Positions 1 through 7,776 of a stretch of DNA of 41,705 bases are shown piece after piece. Position numbers and translations under genes: made by a program. The stretch is from contig DASZQG010000033.1 of NCBI GenBank assembly GCA_035550075.1, positions 1 to 41,705 of the forward strand, written 5' to 3'. This DNA is from AWTP1-13 sp035550075. Lineage in GTDB: Bacteria; Pseudomonadota; Alphaproteobacteria; Rhizobiales; Hyphomicrobiaceae. How positions within the stretch are numbered: the stretch's first letter is position 1; each line of letters starts with the position of its first letter. The notes beneath the pieces are model-generated. The model saw nothing but the letters and a program-made list of their open reading frames with translations. It ran no database searches and had not been told where the DNA came from.

Positions 1-1488
1 GGGTCGGCAGGCGGCGCGGCCGCCGTGGCTACTTCTGCGCAATCGTCGTCCAAGCAGGACCGGTCCGGCGATGCGGGGGAGGCTGGCGCATTTCCCGAGG
101 TGCTCTCGCGTCTGAAAGCCGATGCGGGACGCACGAAGCAATCGCGGTCCTCGGCAGACGAAGAGCCTGCGCCGAATTCCCGCGGCCGAAGCGTCGATAA
201 GGCCGCGCCGCATCGCCGCCACGATGTGAAGGAGGAGCGCGGCGAAAAAGTGGTAACGGCCGAACTGCTTCTCGCGATGCAAGCAGCAAACGCGAGACCT
301 TCGGGTGGCGAGCAAGCGGCTGCGGATCGGACCCAGCCGCAAGCGGACGAGCCGGTTGCCGATCCTGCCGCGGCACACGACGCGCCAAAGCGGGAGCTGA
401 GCGCTGCCCTGGCGCGGCTGGGGCTTGGCAACAGCGAGCAGCCGGACGCGGCCGCGGATCTCGACGCGGTCACAACCCCGCCCCGGCAGGCCGAGCAGCC
501 GGCCGACTCAAGGCGCACGCGGGACCCCGACTCGGCACCGATCCGCGTCAGCGTCGTCCAGCAGCAGAACCTGTTCGCTCCCGTTTCCAATGCCCACCCG
601 TTGACTCAGCTGGCGGAGCAGGTCGCCGTCGCGCTGCGTCCGGCGCTTGAGCGGAATCAGGACGCCAAGCCCGCAGAAAATCCATCCGCACCACAGCGCG
701 GGGATGACGCCGCCGCGGAGCCTGCCGGCAGCGAGACCAAAGACACAATGGTGCCGCCCAAGGTGCAGCACCCGTCACCGATCCCGACACAAGCCCAGCG
801 TGGCGGTCCGCGCGGACAGCCCGCGCCGGTGCCCGACGTATTCTCGCCGAACGGGGCGGGTGCAAAAGCCGAGAACCTGGCGCGCGAGTCGGCGCCCCCC
901 AGCGTAAGCAAGGCAACGGCGACGCAGTCGGCCACCGTTCAGCCGCCCATTCCAAGCGCGGACAACGCCTCTCCGATGCAGCAGGTCGTCACGCGCATTG
1001 CGGCCGAGCTCGCGGCCGCCGAAGGCAGTCCCGCGCCAGCCACCCCACCTGCCGACCCAGGCGCGAAGATCGTCTACGGCTCGCCGGTGAGAATCCTGCA
1101 CATTCAATTGCAGCCGGCAGAACTCGGCACGATCACCGTTCGCATGTCGCTTCATGACAGCGAGTTGAGGATTCACCTCAACGCAGACCGGCGCGCGACC
1201 GCCGACATGCTGCAGAGCGACGGAGATACGCTCTCCAACGCGCTGCGCTCGGCCGGCTATCGCGTCGACAGCCTCAACGTTCAGTTCGCAAGCGCGGATA
1301 CCTCGGCAGGCGGCTCCCAATCCCTCCTCAACGGCTCCATGCAGCAGCAGCCGGGCGGAGCACAGTCGGGCGCGCAGCCTTCGGGCGGCAATTCCGGCCG
1401 ACGGCAGGATGGCGGAACCTATCAGGCGCAGAGGCAAAGCGATGAGGAAGGCAGCCCTAGTCCTCGCGGCGGCGGTCTTTACATCTAG
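1..1488 (+). CDS. fliK: Flagellar hook-length control protein FliK, 5' end missing
   Basis: The frame is already open at base 1, so the gene starts before the window; the GTG at 25 is only an internal candidate. The first ~340 visible residues are low-complexity, rich in Ala, Pro, Gln and charged residues, as in the ruler region of FliK. Residues about 350-425 (counted from base 25) form the conserved Flg_hook C-terminal domain, with the LQPAELG core followed by alternating strands and a helix. The tail is Gly/Gln/Ser-rich. FliK is exported by the flagellar type III system, measures the hook and switches the substrate class. The 3' end overlaps the next gene by 47 bp, so the two are probably one operon. 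The domain call is firm; the symbol follows from domain and context. Confidence 0.85.
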   Translation, partial: GSAGGAAAVATSAQSSSKQDRSGDAGEAGAFPEVLSRLKADAGRTKQSRSSADEEPAPNSRGRSVDKAAPHRRHDVKEERGEKVVTAELLLAMQAANARPSGGEQAAADRTQPQADEPVADPAAAHDAPKRELSAALARLGLGNSEQPDAAADLDAVTTPPRQAEQPADSRRTRDPDSAPIRVSVVQQQNLFAPVSNAHPLTQLAEQVAVALRPALERNQDAKPAENPSAPQRGDDAAAEPAGSETKDTMVPPKVQHPSPIPTQAQRGGPRGQPAPVPDVFSPNGAGAKAENLARESAPPSVSKATATQSATVQPPIPSADNASPMQQVVTRIAAELAAAEGSPAPATPPADPGAKIVYGSPVRILHIQLQPAELGTITVRMSLHDSELRIHLNADRRATADMLQSDGDTLSNALRSAGYRVDSLNVQFASADTSAGGSQSLLNGSMQQQPGGAQSGAQPSGGNSGRRQDGGTYQAQRQSDEEGSPSPRGGGLYI

Positions 1489-2008
1489 CCTCCCCGCGCC
1501 GGCCGCAAAAGCCGCCGACAACGATTGCGAGCGCCAGATGGTGCGCGCGGCCGAAAAGTACGAAATTCCCCTCGGCATGCTCTACGCCGTCGGCCTGACC
1601 GAGACAGGCAGGGGAGACTCGCTGCGGCCCTATGCGCTCAACATCGATGGGCACGCCGTGTACGGCACCGACCGGCAGCAGGCTCTGCGGGAATTCCGGA
1701 AGGCGATGAGCGCCGGGGCCAAGCTGGTCGATATCGGCTGCATGCAGATCAACCAGAAGTATCACGGCATGAACTTCTCCTCCGTCGAGGAGATGTTCGA
1801 TCCCGCCAAGAATGTCGACTACGCCGCGCGCTTCCTGCGTCAGCTCAAGGCCCAGGAGGGGAGCTGGACCATGGCGGTCGCGCGCTACCACGCGGGACCC
1901 AACAACGACCCGGCCCAGAAGAGATATATCTGCCGCGTCATTGCCAACATGGTGGCAAGCGGCTTTGGCGGATGGACGCCTCAGGCGCGCGCGTTCTGCA
2001 AGCCGTAA
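1442..2008 (+). CDS. Periplasmic lytic transglycosylase (SLT fold), probably flagellar
   Basis: 188 residues. A signal peptide (basic start, hydrophobic residues 4-16, cleavage near AAKA-A) precedes an SLT/goose-lysozyme-like domain. The probable catalytic Glu is E54 in the LTETGRGD segment, followed by ALNIDG and GCMQIN motifs and a late ARYHAGP motif. These enzymes cleave peptidoglycan glycan strands with formation of 1,6-anhydro ends. The ATG at 1442 is preferred over an upstream start at 1409 because it opens the signal peptide directly. Overlap with fliK suggests a role like SltF, which opens the wall for the flagellar rod; that role is inference from context. The ALNIDG form also occurs in VirB1/TrbN-type enzymes of secretion systems. 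Confidence 0.85.
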   Translation: MRKAALVLAAAVFTSSLPAPAAKAADNDCERQMVRAAEKYEIPLGMLYAVGLTETGRGDSLRPYALNIDGHAVYGTDRQQALREFRKAMSAGAKLVDIGCMQINQKYHGMNFSSVEEMFDPAKNVDYAARFLRQLKAQEGSWTMAVARYHAGPNNDPAQKRYICRVIANMVASGFGGWTPQARAFCKP

Positions 2009-2128
2009 AGCGGCCGCGCGGGTTGTAGCGCCCGCACGCGCGAGCTCGGCCGCGTTGTTGGCGTTGGAGAATCGTGAGAATGAGGCTCCGGAAAGGGGTA
2101 TGCGCCGCGGAAATCGGTTGGAGACGGC

Positions 2129-2494
2129 ATGTCCAAGACGGGACTGGCAGGACCTTATCGGCTGACCTTCGAGGGGATTGATGCGGCCATCGCGCGCAAG
2201 TCAGCCGGCGTCTTTGCTCTCGGCCGCATCGACCCGGACGGCAGGTTCTGCATCAATCACGTCGGCCGCTGCGACACCGATGTGAAGTCCAAGCTGCGCC
2301 AGTACATCGGCTCGGACCATCTGTTCAAGTACGGCTATTTCAGCTCGACCCGCGCCGCCTTTAACAAGGAGTGCGAGATCTATCACGACTTCGGACCCCC
2401 GGCGACGCGCGTCCATCCGGGGCGGCCCGCGGGCACTACTTGGGAATGCCCTCGTTGCCGGATTTTTGCTCCGCGCGGGTCAGCAGCTCGATAA
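2129..2494 (+). CDS. Small conserved protein, possible GIY-YIG-like fold
   Basis: 121 residues, ATG preceded by GGAG at good spacing. I recall this as a conserved hypothetical of Proteobacteria. It resembles a minimal GIY-YIG domain: an FALG strand near residue 30, an NHVGRCD strand near 43-49 in place of YVG, an Arg/Lys helix, then a KECEIYHDF helix whose Glu would match the catalytic Glu. The C-terminal part has a CPRC pair and HPG-R elements, suggesting a metal knuckle. The last ~15 residues run past the conserved CPRC-x-IF end and overlap the convergent gene by 59 bp. No catalytic role is proven; it could be a non-nuclease relative. Confidence 0.7.
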   Translation: MSKTGLAGPYRLTFEGIDAAIARKSAGVFALGRIDPDGRFCINHVGRCDTDVKSKLRQYIGSDHLFKYGYFSSTRAAFNKECEIYHDFGPPATRVHPGRPAGTTWECPRCRIFAPRGSAAR

Positions 2495-2660
2495 CGTCGG
2501 TGAGCGCCGCCTGGTAGCCGTAGTGCCAATAGGCGCGTTCCGGGGTGTCCTGATCAAGGTGCTTCTGATCAGCCGCCGTATAGGGCGCCTCGTCGTCCAG
2601 CCAGCTCAGGATGTTATCCCGGCGAAGCTCGAGAAGCGCAATTTTGCTGTTTGCCGTCAT
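2436..2660 (-). CDS. Small conserved hypothetical protein
   Basis: 74 residues, acidic and helical, with no signal or membrane segment. The sequence looks real: it has normal amino-acid composition, a YTAADQKHLD segment and a YWHYGYQAALTD segment, unlike the Arg/Ala/Pro-rich shadow frames nearby. I recall similar short proteins in Hyphomicrobiales but know no function. It converges with the 2129-2494 gene and their 3' ends overlap by 59 bp. No strong ribosome site is visible before the ATG. Confidence 0.6.
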   Translation of the reverse strand: MTANSKIALLELRRDNILSWLDDEAPYTAADQKHLDQDTPERAYWHYGYQAALTDVIELLTRAEQKSGNEGIPK

Positions 2661-2832
2661 ACGCCCACGCCGTCCCCGATACGCACTTTCTTGCGTCCCC
2701 TTATACCGGAGGGGGATTGTGGCTCCGCCAAAGCGGGACGCGGTATTCGCATAAAATTGTAAGTATCGGCGGGGTCGAACCTTCGCTAACGAAGCGTTGC
2801 GCTTTCCAAAGATGTTACGCGCCGGTTAACGG

Positions 2833-3531
2833 CTATGGCGCATCCTTATCAGCGCCGCCTGCCTTGCCTGGACTTGCTCCGGCACTGTCGTCGCCCCGGC
2901 CCGCGGCGGCACGTAGGATGGTCTGCAAGAACCCGCGCGTGTCGGTGGCGAGGCGGTAGGCGGCGTCCCCGACCTGTTCGATGGTGCGCAGTGCGCTCTG
3001 CCCGCGCCGCAGCCGCCGGTCGAGCGCCGCCATGGTGCGGGCGAGCCCGGGATCGTCATCCTCCAGCCAGGTGCGGAAAATCGAGGCGTAGATCACGGCA
3101 AGGCCGGAAACCCGCAGGCCTCCCAGCGGTCCGTCGGTGCCGATGCCCGCGGCCTGCAGCATCCAGTGCTGGGATGCAAGGTAGGGGCCCGCCAACGCGA
3201 AGTCAGCTGCTCCCGAAGCGTAAATCGACTTCAAAGCAGCCTTGTGCGGCGCCAGCACATCGAAGCGAGTCATGATGACGTCAAACAGGGCATCGCGGGG
3301 GTCCTGGTCCTTAGTACGATGCGGCGCCTGCTTGAGGACCTCGTCGTCGACGGCACGCAGCAACGCAGCAAGGATCGACTCCTTGCTGTTGAATTCATCC
3401 CTCAAGTCGACAACCCGGAGGTTCGCCGCCTCCGCAATGTCGAGCAGGGTTATTTTGGCCCAGTCCTTCTGCGCGGCGCAGGCCAGGGCCGCATTCAGGA
3501 CGCGGCCTTTTTGTGTTGTCTGATCGATCAC
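2833..3531 (-). CDS. TetR-family-like transcriptional regulator
   Basis: 232 residues. The start is a GTG at 3529-3531 preceded by AAGGAGA at 8 bp, one of the clearest ribosome sites in the window. Residues 1-55 fit a TetR helix-turn-helix (LLDIAEAANLRVVDLRDEF, then a KESILAAL helix). The rest is an all-helical ligand/dimer domain resembling the COQ9-related TetR group. The Ala/Gly-rich tail looks disordered. It is divergent from metX with 107 bp between starts, so it may control itself and possibly metX. GCCGC-CCGT-GCGGC at 3559-3572 is a possible operator. The ligand is unknown. Confidence 0.75.
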   Translation of the reverse strand: MIDQTTQKGRVLNAALACAAQKDWAKITLLDIAEAANLRVVDLRDEFNSKESILAALLRAVDDEVLKQAPHRTKDQDPRDALFDVIMTRFDVLAPHKAALKSIYASGAADFALAGPYLASQHWMLQAAGIGTDGPLGGLRVSGLAVIYASIFRTWLEDDDPGLARTMAALDRRLRRGQSALRTIEQVGDAAYRLATDTRGFLQTILRAAAGRGDDSAGASPGKAGGADKDAP

Positions 3532-3601
3532 TCTCAGGTCTCCTTGTGCGCATTACACGCCGCCCGTGCGGCAAATCCAAGCCGGAAAAACAAAGAAACC
3601 A

Positions 3602-3629
3602 TTGACTTTCAGCGGCGAGGGCCTAGCTA
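3602..3629 (+). promoter_or_regulatory. Candidate sigma-70 promoter of metX, near-leaderless
   Basis: TTGACT (3602-3607) and TAGCTA (3624-3629) are separated by 16 bp. The start site would fall about 1-3 bp before the metX ATG at 3639, and no Shine-Dalgarno is visible before that ATG. Both facts fit a leaderless or nearly leaderless transcript. No SAM-II riboswitch core was recognised here, although that element often precedes met genes in this class. Confidence 0.4.
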
Positions 3630-3638
3630 ACCACGCTT

Positions 3639-4844
3639 ATGAATACGGCCAATGCACGCGAGTTCCAGATCGCCGCGAGCACGCGCGCGGCTGAGGCGAA
3701 CAAGCCCAGCAGCGACTATCTGGACGTGCCCGAGACCGATCCTCTTCGGCTGGATTGCAAGAAGCTGCTCGCGCCTTTCCGCATCGCCTACAAGACCTAC
3801 GGCGAGCTCAACGCGGCAAAGTCAAACGCGATCCTCGTTACCCACGCGCTGACCGGCGACCAGTACGCGGCCAGCCCGCATCCCGTCACCGGCAAGCCGG
3901 GCTGGTGGGAGACAATGGTCGGCCCGGGGAAGCCAATCGACACGAACCGCTTCTTCGTCATCTGCCCAAATGTGCTCGGTGGCTGCATGGGCTCCACCGG
4001 TCCGGCCAGCATCAATCCTCGTACGGGTGCGTATTGGGGTCTCGACTTTCCCGTCATCACCATCGGCGACATGGTGAGCGCGCAGGTGCGGCTGATCGAT
4101 CACTTCGGCATCCCCGAGCTCTTCTGTGTGATCGGCGGCTCCATGGGCGGCATGCAGGTTCTGGAATGGGCGTCGCGCTACAAGGAGCGCGTGCTCACCG
4201 CCGTGCCCATTGCCACCGCCGCGTGGCACTCCTCGCAGAATATCGCCTTCCATGAAGTGGGGCGGCAGGCGGTGATGGCCGACCCCAACTGGAACGGCGG
4301 CCGTTATCTGGAGACCAACCAGGCGCCGCGCAACGGCCTCGCCGTCGCGCGCATGGCGGCACACATCACTTATCTGTCCGAGGAAGCCCTGCAGCGCAAG
4401 TTCGGCAGATCGTTGCAGGATCTTGCCAGCAAGAGTTTCAGTTTCAACGCCGATTTCCAGGTGGAGAGCTATCTGCGCCATCAGGGCTCGACGTTCGTCG
4501 ATCGCTTCGACGCCAACAGCTACCTCTACATCACGCGGGCCATCGACTATTTCGACCTCGCCGCCGAGCATGGCGATGTGCTCGCCAACGCGTTCAAGGG
4601 AACCAAGACCCGCTTCTGCGTGGTCTCTTTCACGAGCGACTGGCTGTATCCAACCCGCGAAAGCCGCGAGATCGTTCATGCCTTGAACGCGGTCGCTGCC
4701 AACGTCAGCTTCGTGGAGATCGAGTCGGACAAAGGCCACGACGCGTTCCTGCTCGAGGAGCAGGAGTTTTTCGGCACCATCCGCGGCTTCCTCAACGCTG
4801 CCGCCCAGCGCCGTGGGCTCAAGGCACCGTCCGGGAGAGACTGA
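3639..4844 (+). CDS. metX: Homoserine O-acetyltransferase MetX
   Basis: 401 residues, normal for the family. It is an alpha/beta hydrolase that transfers acetyl (in some members succinyl) from CoA to homoserine, the committed step of methionine synthesis. The nucleophile elbow GGSMGG places Ser168; Asp334 (SDWLYPT) and His367 (KGHDAFL) complete the triad. The N-terminal THALTGDQ and GGCMGSTGP segments are typical. The stop overlaps the metW start (TGATG), so the two are translationally coupled. Acetyl versus succinyl specificity cannot be told from sequence alone. Confidence 0.95.
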   Translation: MNTANAREFQIAASTRAAEANKPSSDYLDVPETDPLRLDCKKLLAPFRIAYKTYGELNAAKSNAILVTHALTGDQYAASPHPVTGKPGWWETMVGPGKPIDTNRFFVICPNVLGGCMGSTGPASINPRTGAYWGLDFPVITIGDMVSAQVRLIDHFGIPELFCVIGGSMGGMQVLEWASRYKERVLTAVPIATAAWHSSQNIAFHEVGRQAVMADPNWNGGRYLETNQAPRNGLAVARMAAHITYLSEEALQRKFGRSLQDLASKSFSFNADFQVESYLRHQGSTFVDRFDANSYLYITRAIDYFDLAAEHGDVLANAFKGTKTRFCVVSFTSDWLYPTRESREIVHALNAVAANVSFVEIESDKGHDAFLLEEQEFFGTIRGFLNAAAQRRGLKAPSGRD

Positions 4845-5506
4845 TGCTGGCCCCCAACGCTCGCCGGGTGGAACGCGTCGACCACCTGCTGATCGCGGAA
4901 ATGGTGACGAGCGGCTCCCGCGTTCTCGACGTGGGCTGTGGTGACGGGTCTCTGCTCCAGCTGCTGGCCGACACCAAGGATGTTGATGGCCGCGGCATCG
5001 AGGTGAGCCGCGAGCGGGTCAATGCGTGTGTGGCGCGCGGTTTGTCCGTGATCCAGGGGGACGCCGATCGCGACCTCGCGGACTATCCCGACAACGCGTT
5101 TGACTACGCCATTCTCAGCCTGACGATCCAGGCCACGCGCAATCCGAAGACCGTCTTGGAGAATCTTCTGCGCATCGGGCGCAGAGCCATCGTCTCCTTC
5201 CCCAATTTCGGGCACTGGGAAGTGCGCGCGAACCTGCTGTTCACCGGCCGCATGCCGGTCACGGAGAACCTTCCGGAGGCGTGGTACGTCAGCCCCAACG
5301 CGCATCTGTGTACGATTAAGGATTTCGCGGATCTCTGTCGGGTGCTGGACGCCCGCGTGGAAAGGGCCGTGGCCTTCAACGTTTCCGGTCAGCAGCTCGG
5401 CACCTGGTTGCCGCTGACGGTGCACAACCTGCTCGGCGAGAAGGCGGTGTTCATGCTTGCGCGGGATCGCGTTGAACCGCGCGGGGTTCCGCCGCCGCGG
5501 GGCTAA
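4844..5506 (+). CDS. metW: Methionine biosynthesis protein MetW
   Basis: 220 residues with a class I methyltransferase-like fold. Motif I VLDVGCGDGSLL is at residues 27-38, and an acidic residue ending strand 2 lies in RGIEVSRE. Residues NFGHWEVR and GRMPVTENLP are hallmarks of MetW. MetW pairs with MetX in many Proteobacteria and is needed for full MetX activity; a methyltransferase reaction has not been clearly assigned. It is coupled to metX. Its TAA stop overlaps the stop of the convergent methyltransferase gene within the four bases CTAA at 5503-5506. Confidence 0.93.
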   Translation: MLAPNARRVERVDHLLIAEMVTSGSRVLDVGCGDGSLLQLLADTKDVDGRGIEVSRERVNACVARGLSVIQGDADRDLADYPDNAFDYAILSLTIQATRNPKTVLENLLRIGRRAIVSFPNFGHWEVRANLLFTGRMPVTENLPEAWYVSPNAHLCTIKDFADLCRVLDARVERAVAFNVSGQQLGTWLPLTVHNLLGEKAVFMLARDRVEPRGVPPPRG

Positions 5507-6234
5507 ACGGATCCTTTCGACAAGCCCGGGACCGGGGCGAGCTTTGGCTTCCGCCGCGGGGTGGCCCCGGCCGGCACCGCCCCCATCAGCTCCTTGCGTG
5601 CCTCCACCATGATGACTCCGGCAAATCCCGGCCAAAGCCGCGCACCGACGCGCTCGAACATCGTCGCCCACCGTAGCAACCAGCGCCTGTCGATCGGCGG
5701 CATATAAAGGGCCGCGGTCCACTCGAGCGGCGTGAACATGGCATCCGTCAGGAGGCGCTCGAGCTGCCCGCGGCTATAGGGCTGGCCATGTCCAAAGGGG
5801 GTGGTGTCGATCTGCGCCCACATCCCGCGCCGGTTGGGCACGATCAACAGCAGGCGACCTTCGGGCGCCAGCACGCGCCAGATCTCGCGCAGCAGCGGCC
5901 CGGCCCCTTCGCTCGCCTCCAGGCAGTGGATCACCAGCAGCCGGTCGACGGAGGCATCCTGCAGCGGCAGCAGGGCGGCGTCGACCATGACGGTCTGCAG
6001 CCGTCCGGACGCCGGCCAGGCAAGCGCGCCCTGGTTGGCCGGCATCAGCGCGCCCAGCCGTTCGGCCTCGTCGCGGAACTGGCCGACGTAAGGCGCCGCA
6101 AAGCCAAGTCCCATCAGTTGCAGACCTTGGACGTTGCGCCATCTGGCACGCACGCGCCGGGTTAACACCCGTCGCACGATGCCGCCGAGAGGGCGATCGT
6201 AGAAACTGCGAAGGTCGAGGATGTCCAGGTGCAT
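5503..6234 (-). CDS. SAM-dependent methyltransferase (class I, Methyltransf_11 type)
   Basis: 243 residues from the ATG at 6234. The frame stays open to 6336, but that extension would overlap the divergent gloB start and has poor composition. The core shows an LLPLQDASVDRLLVIHCLE segment (motif II) and a LREIWRVLAPEGRLLLIVPN segment (motif III), common in the Methyltransf_11 group. The glycine-rich motif I is weak. I recall relatives next to gloB in Hyphomicrobiales. The substrate is unknown. The C-terminal ~25 residues are Pro/Lys-rich and probably disordered. Confidence 0.8.
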   Translation of the reverse strand: MHLDILDLRSFYDRPLGGIVRRVLTRRVRARWRNVQGLQLMGLGFAAPYVGQFRDEAERLGALMPANQGALAWPASGRLQTVMVDAALLPLQDASVDRLLVIHCLEASEGAGPLLREIWRVLAPEGRLLLIVPNRRGMWAQIDTTPFGHGQPYSRGQLERLLTDAMFTPLEWTAALYMPPIDRRWLLRWATMFERVGARLWPGFAGVIMVEARKELMGAVPAGATPRRKPKLAPVPGLSKGSV

Positions 6235-6334
6235 CAATTCGGTTGTCGCGGCCGAAATGGTTGAATTCGGAGGTTGCGCTGATAGGGTGCTGCCAGCAGG
6301 CAAAAATGCAAGCAAAACCACGAGATATTCCCCC

Positions 6335-7105
6335 ATGGCGAAGCTCGAAATTCATCAGTTTCCGTGTCTTTCCGACAATTTTGGCGTCCTCATTCACGAT
6401 GCGGATGCGGGGATCACGGCGTCCATCGATGCTCCCGACGCGCGCACGGTTGCGGATGCGCTCAAGAGCCGGGGCTGGAAGCTCACCCACATCTTCACCA
6501 CCCACCATCACCACGATCATACTGGCGGCAACATGGAGCTGAAGCGCGACAGCGGCTGCCAGATCGTGGGGCCGCGGGGCGAGGCTTCGAAGATACCGGG
6601 CTTGGATGTGAAGGTCGGCGAGGGCGACACCGTCACGTTCGGCTCGCACGAGCTACGCGTGCTCGAAACGCCGGGGCACACGCTGGGCCACATCACCTAT
6701 TGGGTTCCCGGCGCGAGCGTCGCATTCGTGGGCGATACGCTGTTTGCCATGGGTTGCGGACGCGTGATCGAGGGCGATGCGCGCATGATGTGGCAATCGC
6801 TGCAAAAGCTCATGGACCTGCCGAAAGAGACGTCGATCTACTGCGGGCATGAGTACACGCTGGCCAATGCCAAATTCGCGCTTACGATCGAGCCAGAGAA
6901 CGGCGCGCTGGTGCGGCGCGCTGCCGAGGTTGAGAAGCTGCGAGCGCAGGGCAAGCCGACATTACCCACGAACATCGGCCTCGAGCTGGAAACCAACCCG
7001 TTCCTTCGTCCCGCGGTGCCGGCGATTCGCAAGCGGCTCGGCATGGAAGGCAATCCCGACTGGCAGGTGTTCGGCGAGATCAGGGAGCGCAAGAACCGGT
7101 CATGA
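6335..7105 (+). CDS. gloB: Hydroxyacylglutathione hydrolase (glyoxalase II)
   Basis: 256 residues from the ATG at 6335; an upstream in-frame start at 6221 would run into the divergent gene and lacks homology-like sequence. It is a metallo-beta-lactamase fold enzyme that hydrolyses S-lactoylglutathione to lactate and glutathione in methylglyoxal detoxification. The metal motif T-H57-H-H59-H-D61-H62 is intact, as are the GHTLGHI and FVGDTLF segments and the GHEYT motif. The C-terminal glutathione-binding region (NPFLR) is present. The stop overlaps the next ATG by four bases (ATGA). Confidence 0.93.
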   Translation: MAKLEIHQFPCLSDNFGVLIHDADAGITASIDAPDARTVADALKSRGWKLTHIFTTHHHHDHTGGNMELKRDSGCQIVGPRGEASKIPGLDVKVGEGDTVTFGSHELRVLETPGHTLGHITYWVPGASVAFVGDTLFAMGCGRVIEGDARMMWQSLQKLMDLPKETSIYCGHEYTLANAKFALTIEPENGALVRRAAEVEKLRAQGKPTLPTNIGLELETNPFLRPAVPAIRKRLGMEGNPDWQVFGEIRERKNRS

Positions 7106-7551
7106 GTTCACGCGCTGTCAGCCGTGCCGAGCTGTCCGCCGACGATGTGGTCCGGCTGTTGGGCATGGCGCCGCACCCGGAAGGCGGCCACTACTGCGAG
7201 ACGTTTCGCGATCAGGCGGCCGGCAACGGAAGCCGCTCGGCCTCGACAGCCATCTACTTTCTGTTGCGGGAGCGGGAAATCTCCAGCTGGCACCGGATTG
7301 ATGCCGCCGAAGTCTGGCACTGGTATGCGGGAGCGCCGCTCAAGCTCTCGATCGCCGAGGGCGATAGCCGCCAGGAAATCCTGTTGGGGAACCGCCTTGG
7401 CGCCGGCGAGCGCCCGCAGGCGGTGGTGCCGGCGGGGGCATGGCAACAGGCTGCGAGCGCAGGTTCATGGACGCTGGTGGGCTGCACGGTGGCGCCCGGC
7501 TTTGATTTCTCGGGATTCGAGCTGGCGCCGGCAGGTTTTTCCCCAGCTTGA
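7102..7551 (+). CDS. Cupin_5 (DUF985) family protein
   Basis: 149 residues. The cupin_5 signature is clear: LLGMAPHPEGGHYCETFR at the start, STAIYFLL, then SSWHRIDAAEVWHWYAG, whose His and Glu residues line the pocket, and a late VGCTVAPGFDFSGFEL. The fold is a small beta-barrel. The function of the family is not settled; sugar or acyl ligands have been proposed. It is coupled to gloB by an ATGA overlap, so it may act in the same aldehyde-detoxification context, which is inference only. Confidence 0.85.
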   Translation: MSSRAVSRAELSADDVVRLLGMAPHPEGGHYCETFRDQAAGNGSRSASTAIYFLLREREISSWHRIDAAEVWHWYAGAPLKLSIAEGDSRQEILLGNRLGAGERPQAVVPAGAWQQAASAGSWTLVGCTVAPGFDFSGFELAPAGFSPA

Positions 7552-7776
7552 GCCGTCCGAATCGCTGCCTCACACCTAGCGGCGCTTTCGTTCCGCCAGC
7601 CCGCCGTCTGGGGCGCCGGCTAAGCGGTTACTCCACTTGTTTTTTTGTGACAGCGAGCGCTTTTCCGAGCATCCGCTTGCTCGCCTCGTGCGACTCGGGT
7701 TTTGCATAGAACAAAGGCTGTGCGCAGTACAACCGTGCCGCGAAAGCAGCCGGAGTGGCACTTGGGGGTCGTTGGA

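Noticed and set aside
2815..2830. TTAC-N7-TTAAC, one mismatch from a CtrA box
   Set aside because: It sits just after the TetR-like gene's stop, far from any start codon, and one mismatch makes chance likely.
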